Positions 18,566 through 26,442 of a stretch of DNA of 64,000 nt are shown here, piece after piece. The stretch's first letter is position 1; each line of letters starts with the position of its first letter. Both the position numbers and the translations under genes were made by a program. The notes under the pieces were generated by a model that did no database searches, was not told the origin of the DNA, and was given only the letters and a program-made list of their open reading frames with translations. This DNA comes from Agromyces bracchium (GTDB lineage: Bacteria; Actinomycetota; Actinomycetes; Actinomycetales; Microbacteriaceae): positions 1 to 64,000 of the forward strand of contig NZ_WMLB01000042.1 of the NCBI RefSeq assembly GCF_009709675.1, given 5' to 3'.

Positions 18566-18942
18566 CGCGCGTCCGGGCCTCATAGAGAATATGCGTGAAA
18601 CTGACGACGTGAGCGATCAAAGGCCGATCTTCGGGCATATCCGCGATGGGGTCCAACCGGTCGAACCTAACCAGAGACTGGTTCGTCGCACGCTACGGGG
18701 GCGCACAACGTGGCGAATCAGTCAGTCGTGTGCAGCGAGCGACCCGGGGTCAGATTCCTTCGCGACCTGCCAGCCTGCGGAGAGAGCCGGTTGAGTGCGC
18801 TTGGGGGCGGCCCCATGCTTTCGGGCGGCGCGGGTATCGCCGCGGCCATCCGCTAGGGCATGGGCCGGTTGATGGCTCTATCTTCCTCCGTCCTATCGAG
18901 ATACTGTCGTCTCATCGCACTTGGGCAAGCAAGGGGGCGGCT

Positions 18943-19224
18943 ATGACCGGGCCAGGCGACAGCGACCTCGATCTCTACCCCTGCTCACGATGTCATGCAG
19001 ATGGCAGGCGCGAAGCGACGTACTGCTGGAGGTGTGGCCTCGACAATCGCCCGGCGAACCAACAAGACTCGCATGCTCCTCGCATCTCCAGCGCCAACTA
19101 TCTCGACTCATATCCATGCTTCGTCTGCAATTTTGATGAGAGACGGGATGCCAACTTCTGTGAGCAGTGTGGCACCGATCTCAGGCCGGACAGCCAAAGG
19201 GGGCGGCCAGTTCTTCCACTCTGA
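18943..19224 (+). CDS. Tandem double zinc-ribbon protein
   Basis: Encodes 93 aa starting MTGPGDSDLDLYP, chosen because AAGGGGGCGG precedes the ATG at 18943. It has two similar zinc-ribbon units: YPCSRCHADGRREATYCWRCG and, 45 residues on, YPCFVCNFDERRDANFCEQCG. Each has two CxxC pairs separated by about 11 residues. The near-identical spacing indicates internal duplication. Such ribbons bind zinc and usually contact nucleic acid or protein. It sits at the right edge of the island, 378 nt after the unrecognised gene, and is more A/T-rich than the chromosome around it. Confidence 0.65.
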   Translation: MTGPGDSDLDLYPCSRCHADGRREATYCWRCGLDNRPANQQDSHAPRISSANYLDSYPCFVCNFDERRDANFCEQCGTDLRPDSQRGRPVLPL

Positions 19225-19710
19225 CATGAAGCCGCGATGCCAGTGATATTGCAGTGGTTTGGTGCCCGGAGTCGGTTCGAGTTCGATGACGCGTTCGGGC
19301 CTGGATCCTCGCGAACTTGTAGGTTCGGAATGCGCGGGCCGCGTGCTGCGGCAAGACGCGGGCTCATCGGTTGCTGATCAGGCGGACATTCCCTCTCTTC
19401 TGCCCGGACTACCCGAGCCGGGTAAAGCTGCGCCAATCAGCGCCTCATCAACGACACCTGTGAGTTTCTCCCGACGGCGAGAATGCAGCGTACGCGCATG
19501 GCGTGGCGGCAATCGGTACGGCTCTATGCGGTCGCGGCCGGCCGAGACATCCGCCCCCCAGTTGTCATAGCCTCCGGGCCCACCCCGATGCATCCGCCCG
19601 CACCCCGGCGCATGATCCCCACGTAACCATCGAAAGTGGCCGGCCGCCCGCGCGCGGCGCCCAGCGCACGCGCGCGCACGACCGCCATCCCGAACGGAGG
19701 GGAGCGGATC
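19225..19710. other. Intergenic region at the right border of the island
   Basis: This stretch of 486 bp has no convincing gene. Its left half is moderate in G+C and its right half shifts to the very GC-rich style of the rest of the window, so the compositional border of the island lies about here. No direct repeat, tRNA or integrase remnant was seen. Confidence 0.45.
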
Positions 19711-21366
19711 ATGGGCATGATCGACGGCAAGGAACTCGACCCGGTCGAGGCGCCGGAGGTGCAGCGGCGGGTGGTCGTGAAGGTCACCGACGCGGCGCGG
19801 CGCGAGCGGGCGCTGAAGGAGCGTCCGGGTGAGCGGCGGGCGGGGGAGCGGGAGGACGACGTCGGCCGCGACATGGTCGATGCGTTCGCGTACCTCGGGG
19901 ATGTGATCGCGGAGTACCAGGATCGGGTGGCCGCGGAGGCGTACCTCGAGCCGATGGTGGGGCGCGACGAGCAGGAGCGGCTCGGGCGCGGGCGGCGGGC
20001 CCGGTTCGACGGGTATGCGGCGATCACGGTGCGGGACGAGGCATCCGCTGCCGAGCTCGCCAAGGAACTCGACGCGCGCGACGACGTCGAGACCGCCTAC
20101 GTCGAGGGCGGCCCGACGCCGCCGCCGACGCCGCCGCCGGTGAATGCTGGCGACGACCCGCGCAGCGGGAACCAGGGGTACCTGGATGCCGCGCCCGACG
20201 GCATCGACGCGCGGTGGGCGTGGGGTGCGACGGATGGCACGGGCATCGGGTTCGTCGACCTCGAGCAGGGGTGGACGCTGAACCACGAGGACCTCGCGGC
20301 GGCCGGCATCACGATCATCTCGGGCGTGAGCCAGGCGTACCACGGGCACGGCACGGCGGTGCTCGGCGAGGTCGTCGCGGTCGACAACGCGAAGGGCGGC
20401 GTGGGCATCGCGCCCGAGGCATCCGCCCGGGTGGTGTCGCAGTTCCGCACGTCGTCGACGTACAGCACCGCGGCGGCCATCATCTCGGCGGCCGACGCGA
20501 TGTCGCCGGGCGACGTGCTGCTGCTCGAGGCGCAGACCACCGCGGCCGGGTCGTCGACGACGTACCTTCCGGTCGAGGTCGAGCAGGCGGTGTTCGACGC
20601 CATCCGCGATGCGGTCGACGTCGGCATCGTGGTCGTCGAGGCGGCCGGCAACGGCGGCAACGACCTCGACGACTGGGCGGATGCCTCCGGCCGGCACCTG
20701 CTGAAGGTCGGCGACGCCGACTACCGCGACTCCGGGGCGATCATGGTCGGCGCCGGGGCATCCGCCGCGCCGCACTCGCGCCTGTCGTTCTCGAACCACG
20801 GCAGCCGCATCGACTGCTACGCGTGGGGCCAGAACGTCGACACCACGGGCGACGGATGGACCGGCACCTCGACCACGGCCTACACCGGGTCGTTCGGCGG
20901 AACGTCCGGTGCCAGCCCGATCGTCACGGGCGCCGCGGTGCTGCTGCAGAGCTGGCAGCGAGCGCGCTCGGGGCATCCGTTCTCGCCGGGCACCGTGCGC
21001 ACCTGGCTGTCGTCGTCGCTCAACACGCCGAGCGCCGACCCGGCGACCGACCGCATCGGGGTCATGCCCGACCTGAAGGCGATCTGCGAGCGGATCGAGT
21101 GGAACGACCGGTTCAAGGGCATCGACGACCGGTTCGTGTACTGGGTCTACATCCTCTTCGGGATCATCAACGATGCGCCCGGGCTCATCTGGGTGCCGGG
21201 CAAGGGGCCGGTGCCGGTGGATCCGGACTGGCGCGACGTCGCGGTGCGCGGGCGACGGGAGCTCGTCGCGGCGATCGCGCGCGAGGCGCGGGCATTCGAC
21301 GGGCGGTTGACGGCGAAGCAGCTGGATCGGATCGCGGAGAAGGCGTTCAAGACGCTGGGGCGGTGA
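19711..21366 (+). CDS. S8 family subtilisin-like serine protease, apparently intracellular
   Basis: Encodes 551 aa. ATG at 19711 follows a GGAGGGGAG ribosome binding site. There is no signal peptide. Residues 1-135 form an acidic/charged helical N-terminal region that could act as a propeptide (VVVKVTDAARRERALKE ... ITVRDEASAAELAKELDAR), then a PTPPPTPPPV linker. The S8 domain follows with Asp183 in FVDLEQGW, His213 in YHGHGTAV, the oxyanion Asn314 in AAGNGG and the nucleophile Ser399 in GGTSGASP. The order D-H-S and all four residues are intact. The last 100 residues are an extra helical domain (LTAKQLDRIAEKAFKTLG). A protease without an export signal may act inside the cell or leave by another route. 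Confidence 0.9.
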   Translation: MGMIDGKELDPVEAPEVQRRVVVKVTDAARRERALKERPGERRAGEREDDVGRDMVDAFAYLGDVIAEYQDRVAAEAYLEPMVGRDEQERLGRGRRARFDGYAAITVRDEASAAELAKELDARDDVETAYVEGGPTPPPTPPPVNAGDDPRSGNQGYLDAAPDGIDARWAWGATDGTGIGFVDLEQGWTLNHEDLAAAGITIISGVSQAYHGHGTAVLGEVVAVDNAKGGVGIAPEASARVVSQFRTSSTYSTAAAIISAADAMSPGDVLLLEAQTTAAGSSTTYLPVEVEQAVFDAIRDAVDVGIVVVEAAGNGGNDLDDWADASGRHLLKVGDADYRDSGAIMVGAGASAAPHSRLSFSNHGSRIDCYAWGQNVDTTGDGWTGTSTTAYTGSFGGTSGASPIVTGAAVLLQSWQRARSGHPFSPGTVRTWLSSSLNTPSADPATDRIGVMPDLKAICERIEWNDRFKGIDDRFVYWVYILFGIINDAPGLIWVPGKGPVPVDPDWRDVAVRGRRELVAAIAREARAFDGRLTAKQLDRIAEKAFKTLGR

Positions 21367-21390
21367 GGGTGAACCTCGGCAGAGGATGCC

Positions 21391-21449
21391 GCGTGAGAAT
21401 CCTGCAGATGATCGCCCACAGGGTGACATCGGCGGGATTCTCATGCGCT
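21391..21449. repeat. Family B palindromic repeat, copy 1
   Basis: A degenerate copy: GTGAGAATCC on the left and GGGATTCTCATGC on the right, separated by about 35 nt. It lies between the convergent protease and PucR genes, where it could also serve as a bidirectional terminator. Confidence 0.6.
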
Positions 21450-21499
21450 TGATTCGAGCATCAGTCTCCGCCCCGCGCGCGCGACCGTTGCCGATTTCG

Positions 21500-21523
21500 T
21501 CATGTGCACGGTCGCGCACATGA
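21500..21523. repeat. Family C palindrome, copy 1
   Basis: TCATGTGCAC and a one-mismatch inverted copy GCGCACATGA surround GGTC. The 15 bases to its left (GTTGCCGATTTCG) are shared with copy 2 at 37.4 kb, so the repeat unit is longer than the palindrome. It lies between two converging genes. Confidence 0.65.
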
Positions 21524-21560
21524 GGGAATCGCACGACCAACCCGACGCGGTGCGCGGCCC

Positions 21561-23075
21561 TCAGTGCCGCACGACCCGGCAGGCGAGGTGCAGTGCCAGC
21601 CGCGCCTCGGGGTCGTCCATGTCGATCCCGAGGAGTTCCTGCACCCGCTGGATCCGGCTCGAGACGGTGTTGCGGTGCAGGCCGAGGGCGGCGGCGGTCG
21701 GGGCGATGCCCGACTCGTGGTCGAGGTAGGCGGCGAGGGTCGTCAGCAACTCGCCCCCGCCCTCCTGAAGCGGGGCGAGCAGTGACTGCGCCGCGGGCAC
21801 GAACGTGTCGTTGTCGGTCCACGCCAGCAGCAGCTGCTCGAGCCCGAGGCCGTCGACCCGCACGAACCAGCCCGTCGCCGACCGGCCCATCGCGACGCGC
21901 GCGGCATCCGTCGCCTCGTTCAGGGTGGTGAAGAGACCCGTCGACCCGCTCTCGAGCGACCCGACGCCGGTGGCCACGTTGAACGAGCGGCGACACGCGA
22001 CGTGGAGGTCGCGCAGTGCGGAGATGAGCGATTCGACCTGGGTCGGCGTCGGCGGTTCGACGAAGGTCAGCCACCCGCTGACGCCGCGGCCGCTCGTCGT
22101 GGCGTGCGAGTCGGCCGGGATGTCGCCGAGCCGTCCGGTCACGAAACGCAGGAGCTGGAGCGCATCGAGACGGGAGCGCCCGATGATGCGGAACCCGAGG
22201 TGGTACCCGGCCGTGCGCCAGCCGCGCTCGAGCATCCGGCGCTCGACGTCCGCCTCGGGGGCTCCGCGCAGGTCCACGAAGTCGCGCAGCACGCCCGACG
22301 ACACCGAGGCGTCGTTCACGTCGGCGACCTCGTCGATGAGGATCCGGGCCGCGACGGCCGGCATGGCCACCTCCGCGGCCACCGCGAGCGCGCTGACCTG
22401 CGCCTCGCCGAGACCCGTGCCGAAGAATCCGAGGCGCAGCCCCTCCCGGCTCGGGCTGTCGACGCGGACCGACGCGAACGTGCCGCCGTCGCCGGTGCGG
22501 GCGATGTCGACCCACGGCGCGAAGTCGACCGCGGCGTGAACGGCGGGATCGAGGTGTCCGCCCGCCTCGGAGAGCACGCCCTCGGAGTCGACGAGCGCGA
22601 TGCCGTGGCCGACGTTCGCCGAGAGGTTGCGCAGCAGGTCGCGCAGGCCCTCGGCGTGGTACTCGATCGACTGGGCGACCTTCCGCACGACCTCGAGGCT
22701 GAGGGCGTCGCGCGCCTCGAGCAGGTGCCAGCACGCCTTCGCGAGCACCATCGGTCGGTCGACGTGCAGGATCGCGAGCCCGAGCCGGTCGGCGAGCGTT
22801 CGGGTGCCGGTGCCGAACCCGTCGGCGTGCGGCAGTGCGAGGGCGGCGTAGCCGCGGTCCCGCGTGCGGCGGACGAGGGCGTCCTGCTGCCATGGGGAAT
22901 CGGGCGGCGGCGCGGTGAGGATCGCGAGGCGGTCGGCGCCCTCGTCTGGCAGGTCGGCCTCGGTCGATTCGATGGCGACCTCGCTCCACCCGGCGTCGGG
23001 CGGCCCGGCGATCAGGCGCAGGCCGCCGTTCGCCGGGTGGGCGAGCAGGGCGCCGAGGCCGAGTCGCTCGGTCAT
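21561..23075 (-). CDS. PucR family transcriptional regulator
   Basis: Encodes 504 aa. ATG at 23075 overlaps the stop of the DUF917 gene upstream (ATGA). It has an N-terminal PucR-like ligand-sensing region (LGALLAHPANGGLRLIAGPPDAGWSEV), a middle GGDEF-like/CdaR region, and a C-terminal helix-turn-helix of the PucR/HTH_30 type (ESGIAPTAAALGLHRNTVSSRIQRVQELLG). PucR proteins usually activate purine, allantoin or hydantoin catabolism genes in response to pathway metabolites. As the last gene of the permease-hydantoinase-DUF917 operon it probably controls that operon. Confidence 0.9.
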   Translation of the reverse strand: MTERLGLGALLAHPANGGLRLIAGPPDAGWSEVAIESTEADLPDEGADRLAILTAPPPDSPWQQDALVRRTRDRGYAALALPHADGFGTGTRTLADRLGLAILHVDRPMVLAKACWHLLEARDALSLEVVRKVAQSIEYHAEGLRDLLRNLSANVGHGIALVDSEGVLSEAGGHLDPAVHAAVDFAPWVDIARTGDGGTFASVRVDSPSREGLRLGFFGTGLGEAQVSALAVAAEVAMPAVAARILIDEVADVNDASVSSGVLRDFVDLRGAPEADVERRMLERGWRTAGYHLGFRIIGRSRLDALQLLRFVTGRLGDIPADSHATTSGRGVSGWLTFVEPPTPTQVESLISALRDLHVACRRSFNVATGVGSLESGSTGLFTTLNEATDAARVAMGRSATGWFVRVDGLGLEQLLLAWTDNDTFVPAAQSLLAPLQEGGGELLTTLAAYLDHESGIAPTAAALGLHRNTVSSRIQRVQELLGIDMDDPEARLALHLACRVVRH

Positions 23076-24163
23076 GCCGCACCGTCGAGTCCGGTCGGCC
23101 CCACGAGCCCGGCCAGCCCGCCGAGTCCGGCGAGCCCGTCGAGTCCGGCGAGCCCGTAGACCGAGGGCATGACGTGTCGCAGGCGCCGGGGGTCGGCCGA
23201 CCACCACCCGGGTGCAGGGAGCTCGATCACCGCGACGTTGCGTGACATGGTCAGGTCGGTGACCTCGAGGATGTCGCGCGAGACGGCGTCGAGCGTCACG
23301 ATGATCGAGGGGGCGGATGCCTCGAGCCGGCCGTCGGTCATGAACGCGAGCGTCTCGGAGCGGGTGACGATCCGGTGCACCTCGCCGTGCATCCCCTCGA
23401 CGTCGACCGCGTTCACGTGCGGATCGCGGGCGTCGGGCTCGATCGCGGTGATGCGGCCCTGGCCGAGCACGCGACCGTGGAGCGCGGCGGCGAGCTCCGG
23501 CAGGGATGCGGAGCGCGTGGCGAGGTAGCCCTCGCCGAGGCGCAGGGCGCGCTCGGTGCTGCCGTGCACGGCGTGCTCGACGAGGTCGCCGACCGTGAAC
23601 CCGGCGAACACCGTGCCGCCGACCCCGCCGGCCTGCACGATCGCCGACCGGATGAGGGTCTCGAGGTCGACCGGTCGCCGGGCGTCCACGAGCATGACCC
23701 CGCCGGCTCCGGTGTCGCAGGTCGCGATCACCCCGGGCACCTGGTCGACGAGGAGCGACATCTGGTCGAGGCCGGGGACCGCCCGGCCGGTGAGGTCGGC
23801 GTCGAGGACCATGCGCTCGCCGGCCACGACCATCGGGGTGAGGCCGTTCATGCCGCCGCCCTCGAGCGAGCACACGGCGGCGGCCGGCTCGCCGACCCAG
23901 CGCTCGGCAGCGGCGATGAGCTCGTCGAACGGGCCGTCGCCGACCAGGCGTTCGCCGAGGAGCATCGTGGAGCCGACGAACGCGCCGCCGAGGCACGGCA
24001 GCGACGGGTCGAGGTCGCGCACGTCGTGGATGGTGATCGGCCAGAGCGAGGGATCCGCGAGCAGCAGCTCGAGCATCGTGGTGCTGCCGCCCCCGCCCGA
24101 GCCGAGCAGCGAGAACCCGCGGCCGAGCGCGGGCAACTGCGCCAGCTCGAGGGTCCTCGCCAT
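23072..24163 (-). CDS. DUF917 family protein (S-methyl-thiohydantoin desulfurase family), paralogue 3
   Basis: Encodes 363 aa starting MARTLELAQLPALGRGFSLLGSGGGGST. The GSGGGG loop and the later CDTGAGGVML and GGVGGTVFAGF segments are typical of DUF917, now called the S-Me-THD family after an S-methyl-thiohydantoin desulfurase. It is the most divergent of three tandem paralogues: the glycine-rich loop is conserved, but the motif MGAPTVMVEK shared by the other two is missing. The C-terminus ends in a low-complexity GLAGLDGLAGLGG tail. It starts 9 nt after the preceding paralogue and is coupled to pucR. Confidence 0.85.
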   Translation of the reverse strand: MARTLELAQLPALGRGFSLLGSGGGGSTTMLELLLADPSLWPITIHDVRDLDPSLPCLGGAFVGSTMLLGERLVGDGPFDELIAAAERWVGEPAAAVCSLEGGGMNGLTPMVVAGERMVLDADLTGRAVPGLDQMSLLVDQVPGVIATCDTGAGGVMLVDARRPVDLETLIRSAIVQAGGVGGTVFAGFTVGDLVEHAVHGSTERALRLGEGYLATRSASLPELAAALHGRVLGQGRITAIEPDARDPHVNAVDVEGMHGEVHRIVTRSETLAFMTDGRLEASAPSIIVTLDAVSRDILEVTDLTMSRNVAVIELPAPGWWSADPRRLRHVMPSVYGLAGLDGLAGLGGLAGLVGPTGLDGAA

Positions 24164-24172
24164 GCCTGAAGC

Positions 24173-25330
24173 CTAGACTCGGGCGGCCTCCGCTGAGCGC
24201 TCGACCGGAACGTGCTCGACCGGAATGCGTTCGACCGGAACGTGCTCGACCGGAACGAAGGGCTCGGAGAGCCCGAAGGCCGTGGGGCCGAACGCGGCGA
24301 GCGCCGCCGGGGTGCGCATCATCTCGGGCGTCGAGATGCCGAGCACCCGCACCCGCTGCCCGTAGCGCAGCCCCTCCGTCGTGATGGGCTCGGCCGATTC
24401 GTGGTCGACGACGCAGATGAGGTCGGGCACGATCGCGACGACCTCGCCGTCGCGACGGGCGATGAGGTTCTCGTTCTGGAACGAGATCTCGAAGGTGCCG
24501 CCGTCGGCGGGATCGAGCGGCGAGATCACCGCGCGCCCCTTCGCGAACCCGTCGGTCGTGCGTCGCTCGACGTCGGTCACCTTGCCGACGAAGAGCTCGC
24601 GCACGTGCGAGTAGAGCGTCGGCGCCAGCGTCTCGGCGATCGCCTCGAACGGCGAGCGGTGCTGCTCGCGAGCGAGGCGGATGCTGCGGCCGAGCGCCAG
24701 CGCCATCGAGATCGTTCGCGGCACCGCGGTGCGCCGCACGTCGGCACCGGACATCGCGTACTCGGCGATGTGGCCAACGCCGCCGAGCCGGATCGTGATG
24801 GCCCGGGCCAACCACTCCATCTGGCGGTCGTCGTCACCGGTGTCGATGATGACGCGCTCGCCGCGTTCGCCCGCGAGGGCGAGCGGCGAGCCGTGCACGC
24901 CGTAGACCGCGAAGGTCTCCATCGAGAGCTCCGGGAACGCCCGGCCCATGCCGTCGGCGTCGACGACCGGCAGGCCGGTCTCCGCGGCGACGACGAGCGG
25001 GATCATCGAGTTGATCCCGCCGCACTCGATGGGCATCGTGGCATCCGCTCGTCGGCCGAGGTGGTCCTCGAGGATGCGCAGGGACAGCGTCGGCTCGGTT
25101 CCGGCTGGGATCTTCTCGACCATGACCGTCGGCGCCCCCATCTGCGCGGTGGGGATGACGAAGAGGTCGTCGGCCAATTCGTCCGGGTCGAGGATGGTGA
25201 TCGACCCGCCGCCCAGCACGCGCTCGACGAGCATCTCGCCGATGTACGGGTCGCCGCCGCCGCCCGTGCCGAGCAGGGTCGCGCCGCGCGCGAGATCGGG
25301 CAGGTCGGCCGCCGTCAGTCGCCAGCTCAT
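24173..25330 (-). CDS. DUF917 family protein, paralogue 2, with VPVE repeat tail
   Basis: Encodes 385 aa. ATG at 25330 overlaps the stop of paralogue 1 (ATGA). DUF917 features are LLGTGGGGDPYIGE near residue 20, AQMGAPTVMVEKIP near 63, ECGGINSMIPLVVAAETGLPVVDADGMGRAFPE (about 95-130) and SFQNENLIAR in the C-terminal domain. This last motif set is shared with paralogue 1, so the two are close duplicates. The last 30 residues are a repeat of V-P-V-E-(H/R) units coded by about four near-identical 15-nt blocks (24208-24260), a recent expansion not seen in its neighbours. Confidence 0.88.
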   Translation of the reverse strand: MSWRLTAADLPDLARGATLLGTGGGGDPYIGEMLVERVLGGGSITILDPDELADDLFVIPTAQMGAPTVMVEKIPAGTEPTLSLRILEDHLGRRADATMPIECGGINSMIPLVVAAETGLPVVDADGMGRAFPELSMETFAVYGVHGSPLALAGERGERVIIDTGDDDRQMEWLARAITIRLGGVGHIAEYAMSGADVRRTAVPRTISMALALGRSIRLAREQHRSPFEAIAETLAPTLYSHVRELFVGKVTDVERRTTDGFAKGRAVISPLDPADGGTFEISFQNENLIARRDGEVVAIVPDLICVVDHESAEPITTEGLRYGQRVRVLGISTPEMMRTPAALAAFGPTAFGLSEPFVPVEHVPVERIPVEHVPVERSAEAARV

Positions 25331-26442
25331 GCCGCCGTCTCCTCGAGGTCCGCGTCGACGGTGCCGTCGAAGCGATGGGCCGGCCGGTCGTAGCCGAAGT
25401 ACTCCGGCCCGACGAGGGCGAGGGCTTCGGGCGAGTGCCAGCGCTCGTCGCTCGGCGCGCTGATGACCCGCACCCGCTGGCCGTAGCGAAGCGCCTCCGT
25501 CGTGATCGGCAGGCCCGAGTCGTGCTCGAGCACGATGATGAGGTCGGGCGTGGTCACGAGGGTGCGGCCGTCGACCTCGGCGATGAGGTGCTCGTTCTGG
25601 AACGAGAGCGTCATCGCGGATGGCGCCTGCGCGGCATCCGCCCCCTCGATGCGGGCCCGGCCGCGCGCGAAGCCGGCCGTGGTGCCGCGCTCGACGTCGA
25701 CGACCTTGCCGGCGAACAGCTCGCGGCCGCCGAGCAGGGCGACCGTGCGCTCGACCGGGTCGGCCTTCTCGGCGCGTGCGGCGGTGATGCCGCGCCCGAT
25801 CTCGATGCAGTGCGCGAGCGATCCGGGGACCAGTGCGGCGCGCGCCTGGTCTCCCGACATCGGGAAGCCGGAGATCATCACCGAGCAGCCCATCTCGACG
25901 CAGGCCACCCGGGCGATGCGCTCCGTCCAGCTGTTGTCGACGGTCTGCAGCACGCCCACGTTGCCCTTCTCGTCGCCGAAGGCGAGGGGCGAGGCCGTGA
26001 TGCCGTACAGGGTGGGCAGCACCATCTGGAGCTCGGGGAACGCCCGGCCCATGCCGTCGGCGTCGATGAGCGGCAGGCCGAGCGCGGCGGCCGCCGCGAT
26101 CGGGATCGTCGAGTTCACGCCGCCGACCTCGGCGCACGCGATGTGCGTCACCGGTCGGCCGAGGTGGGTGCCGAGCGCGTGCACCGGCGCAACCACCTCG
26201 TCGAGGCTCGGCAGCTTCTCGACCATGACGGTCGGGGCGCCCATCATCGCGACGGTGAGCACGACCGCGTCGGCCGGCACCTCGTCGAGGGTGGCCACGG
26301 TCACGTCGCCGTGCTCGGCGAGCGCTTGGGCGGCGAGCAGCGCACCGATGTAGGGGTCGCCGCCTCCGCCGGTGCCCAGGACGGCCGCACCGCGGGCGAG
26401 GTCGTGGATGTCGTCGGAAGTGATCGTCCAGCTCATCGTCAC
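25327..26442 (-). CDS. DUF917 family protein, paralogue 1
   Basis: Encodes 371 aa from GTG at 26442 (GTGA overlap with the hydantoinase stop); an ATG two codons on is equally possible. It has VLGTGGGGDPYIG, MMGAPTVMVEKLP, AEVGGVNSTIPIAAAAALGLP, DADGMGRAFPE and SFQNEHLIAE, in the same order as paralogue 2. In the S-Me-THD family these glycine-rich and Glu/Asn segments shape the active site. With the hydantoinase it probably opens or desulfurates a hydantoin-like ring, by inference from family and operon. Confidence 0.9.
   Translation of the reverse strand: MTMSWTITSDDIHDLARGAAVLGTGGGGDPYIGALLAAQALAEHGDVTVATLDEVPADAVVLTVAMMGAPTVMVEKLPSLDEVVAPVHALGTHLGRPVTHIACAEVGGVNSTIPIAAAAALGLPLIDADGMGRAFPELQMVLPTLYGITASPLAFGDEKGNVGVLQTVDNSWTERIARVACVEMGCSVMISGFPMSGDQARAALVPGSLAHCIEIGRGITAARAEKADPVERTVALLGGRELFAGKVVDVERGTTAGFARGRARIEGADAAQAPSAMTLSFQNEHLIAEVDGRTLVTTPDLIIVLEHDSGLPITTEALRYGQRVRVISAPSDERWHSPEALALVGPEYFGYDRPAHRFDGTVDADLEETAA

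Noticed and set aside
19378..23082. Open frame of over 1200 codons across the protease and PucR genes
   Set aside because: It spans two real genes in other frames and is Arg/Pro/Ala rich with no motif. The protease active-site residues and the PucR HTH mark the true frames.
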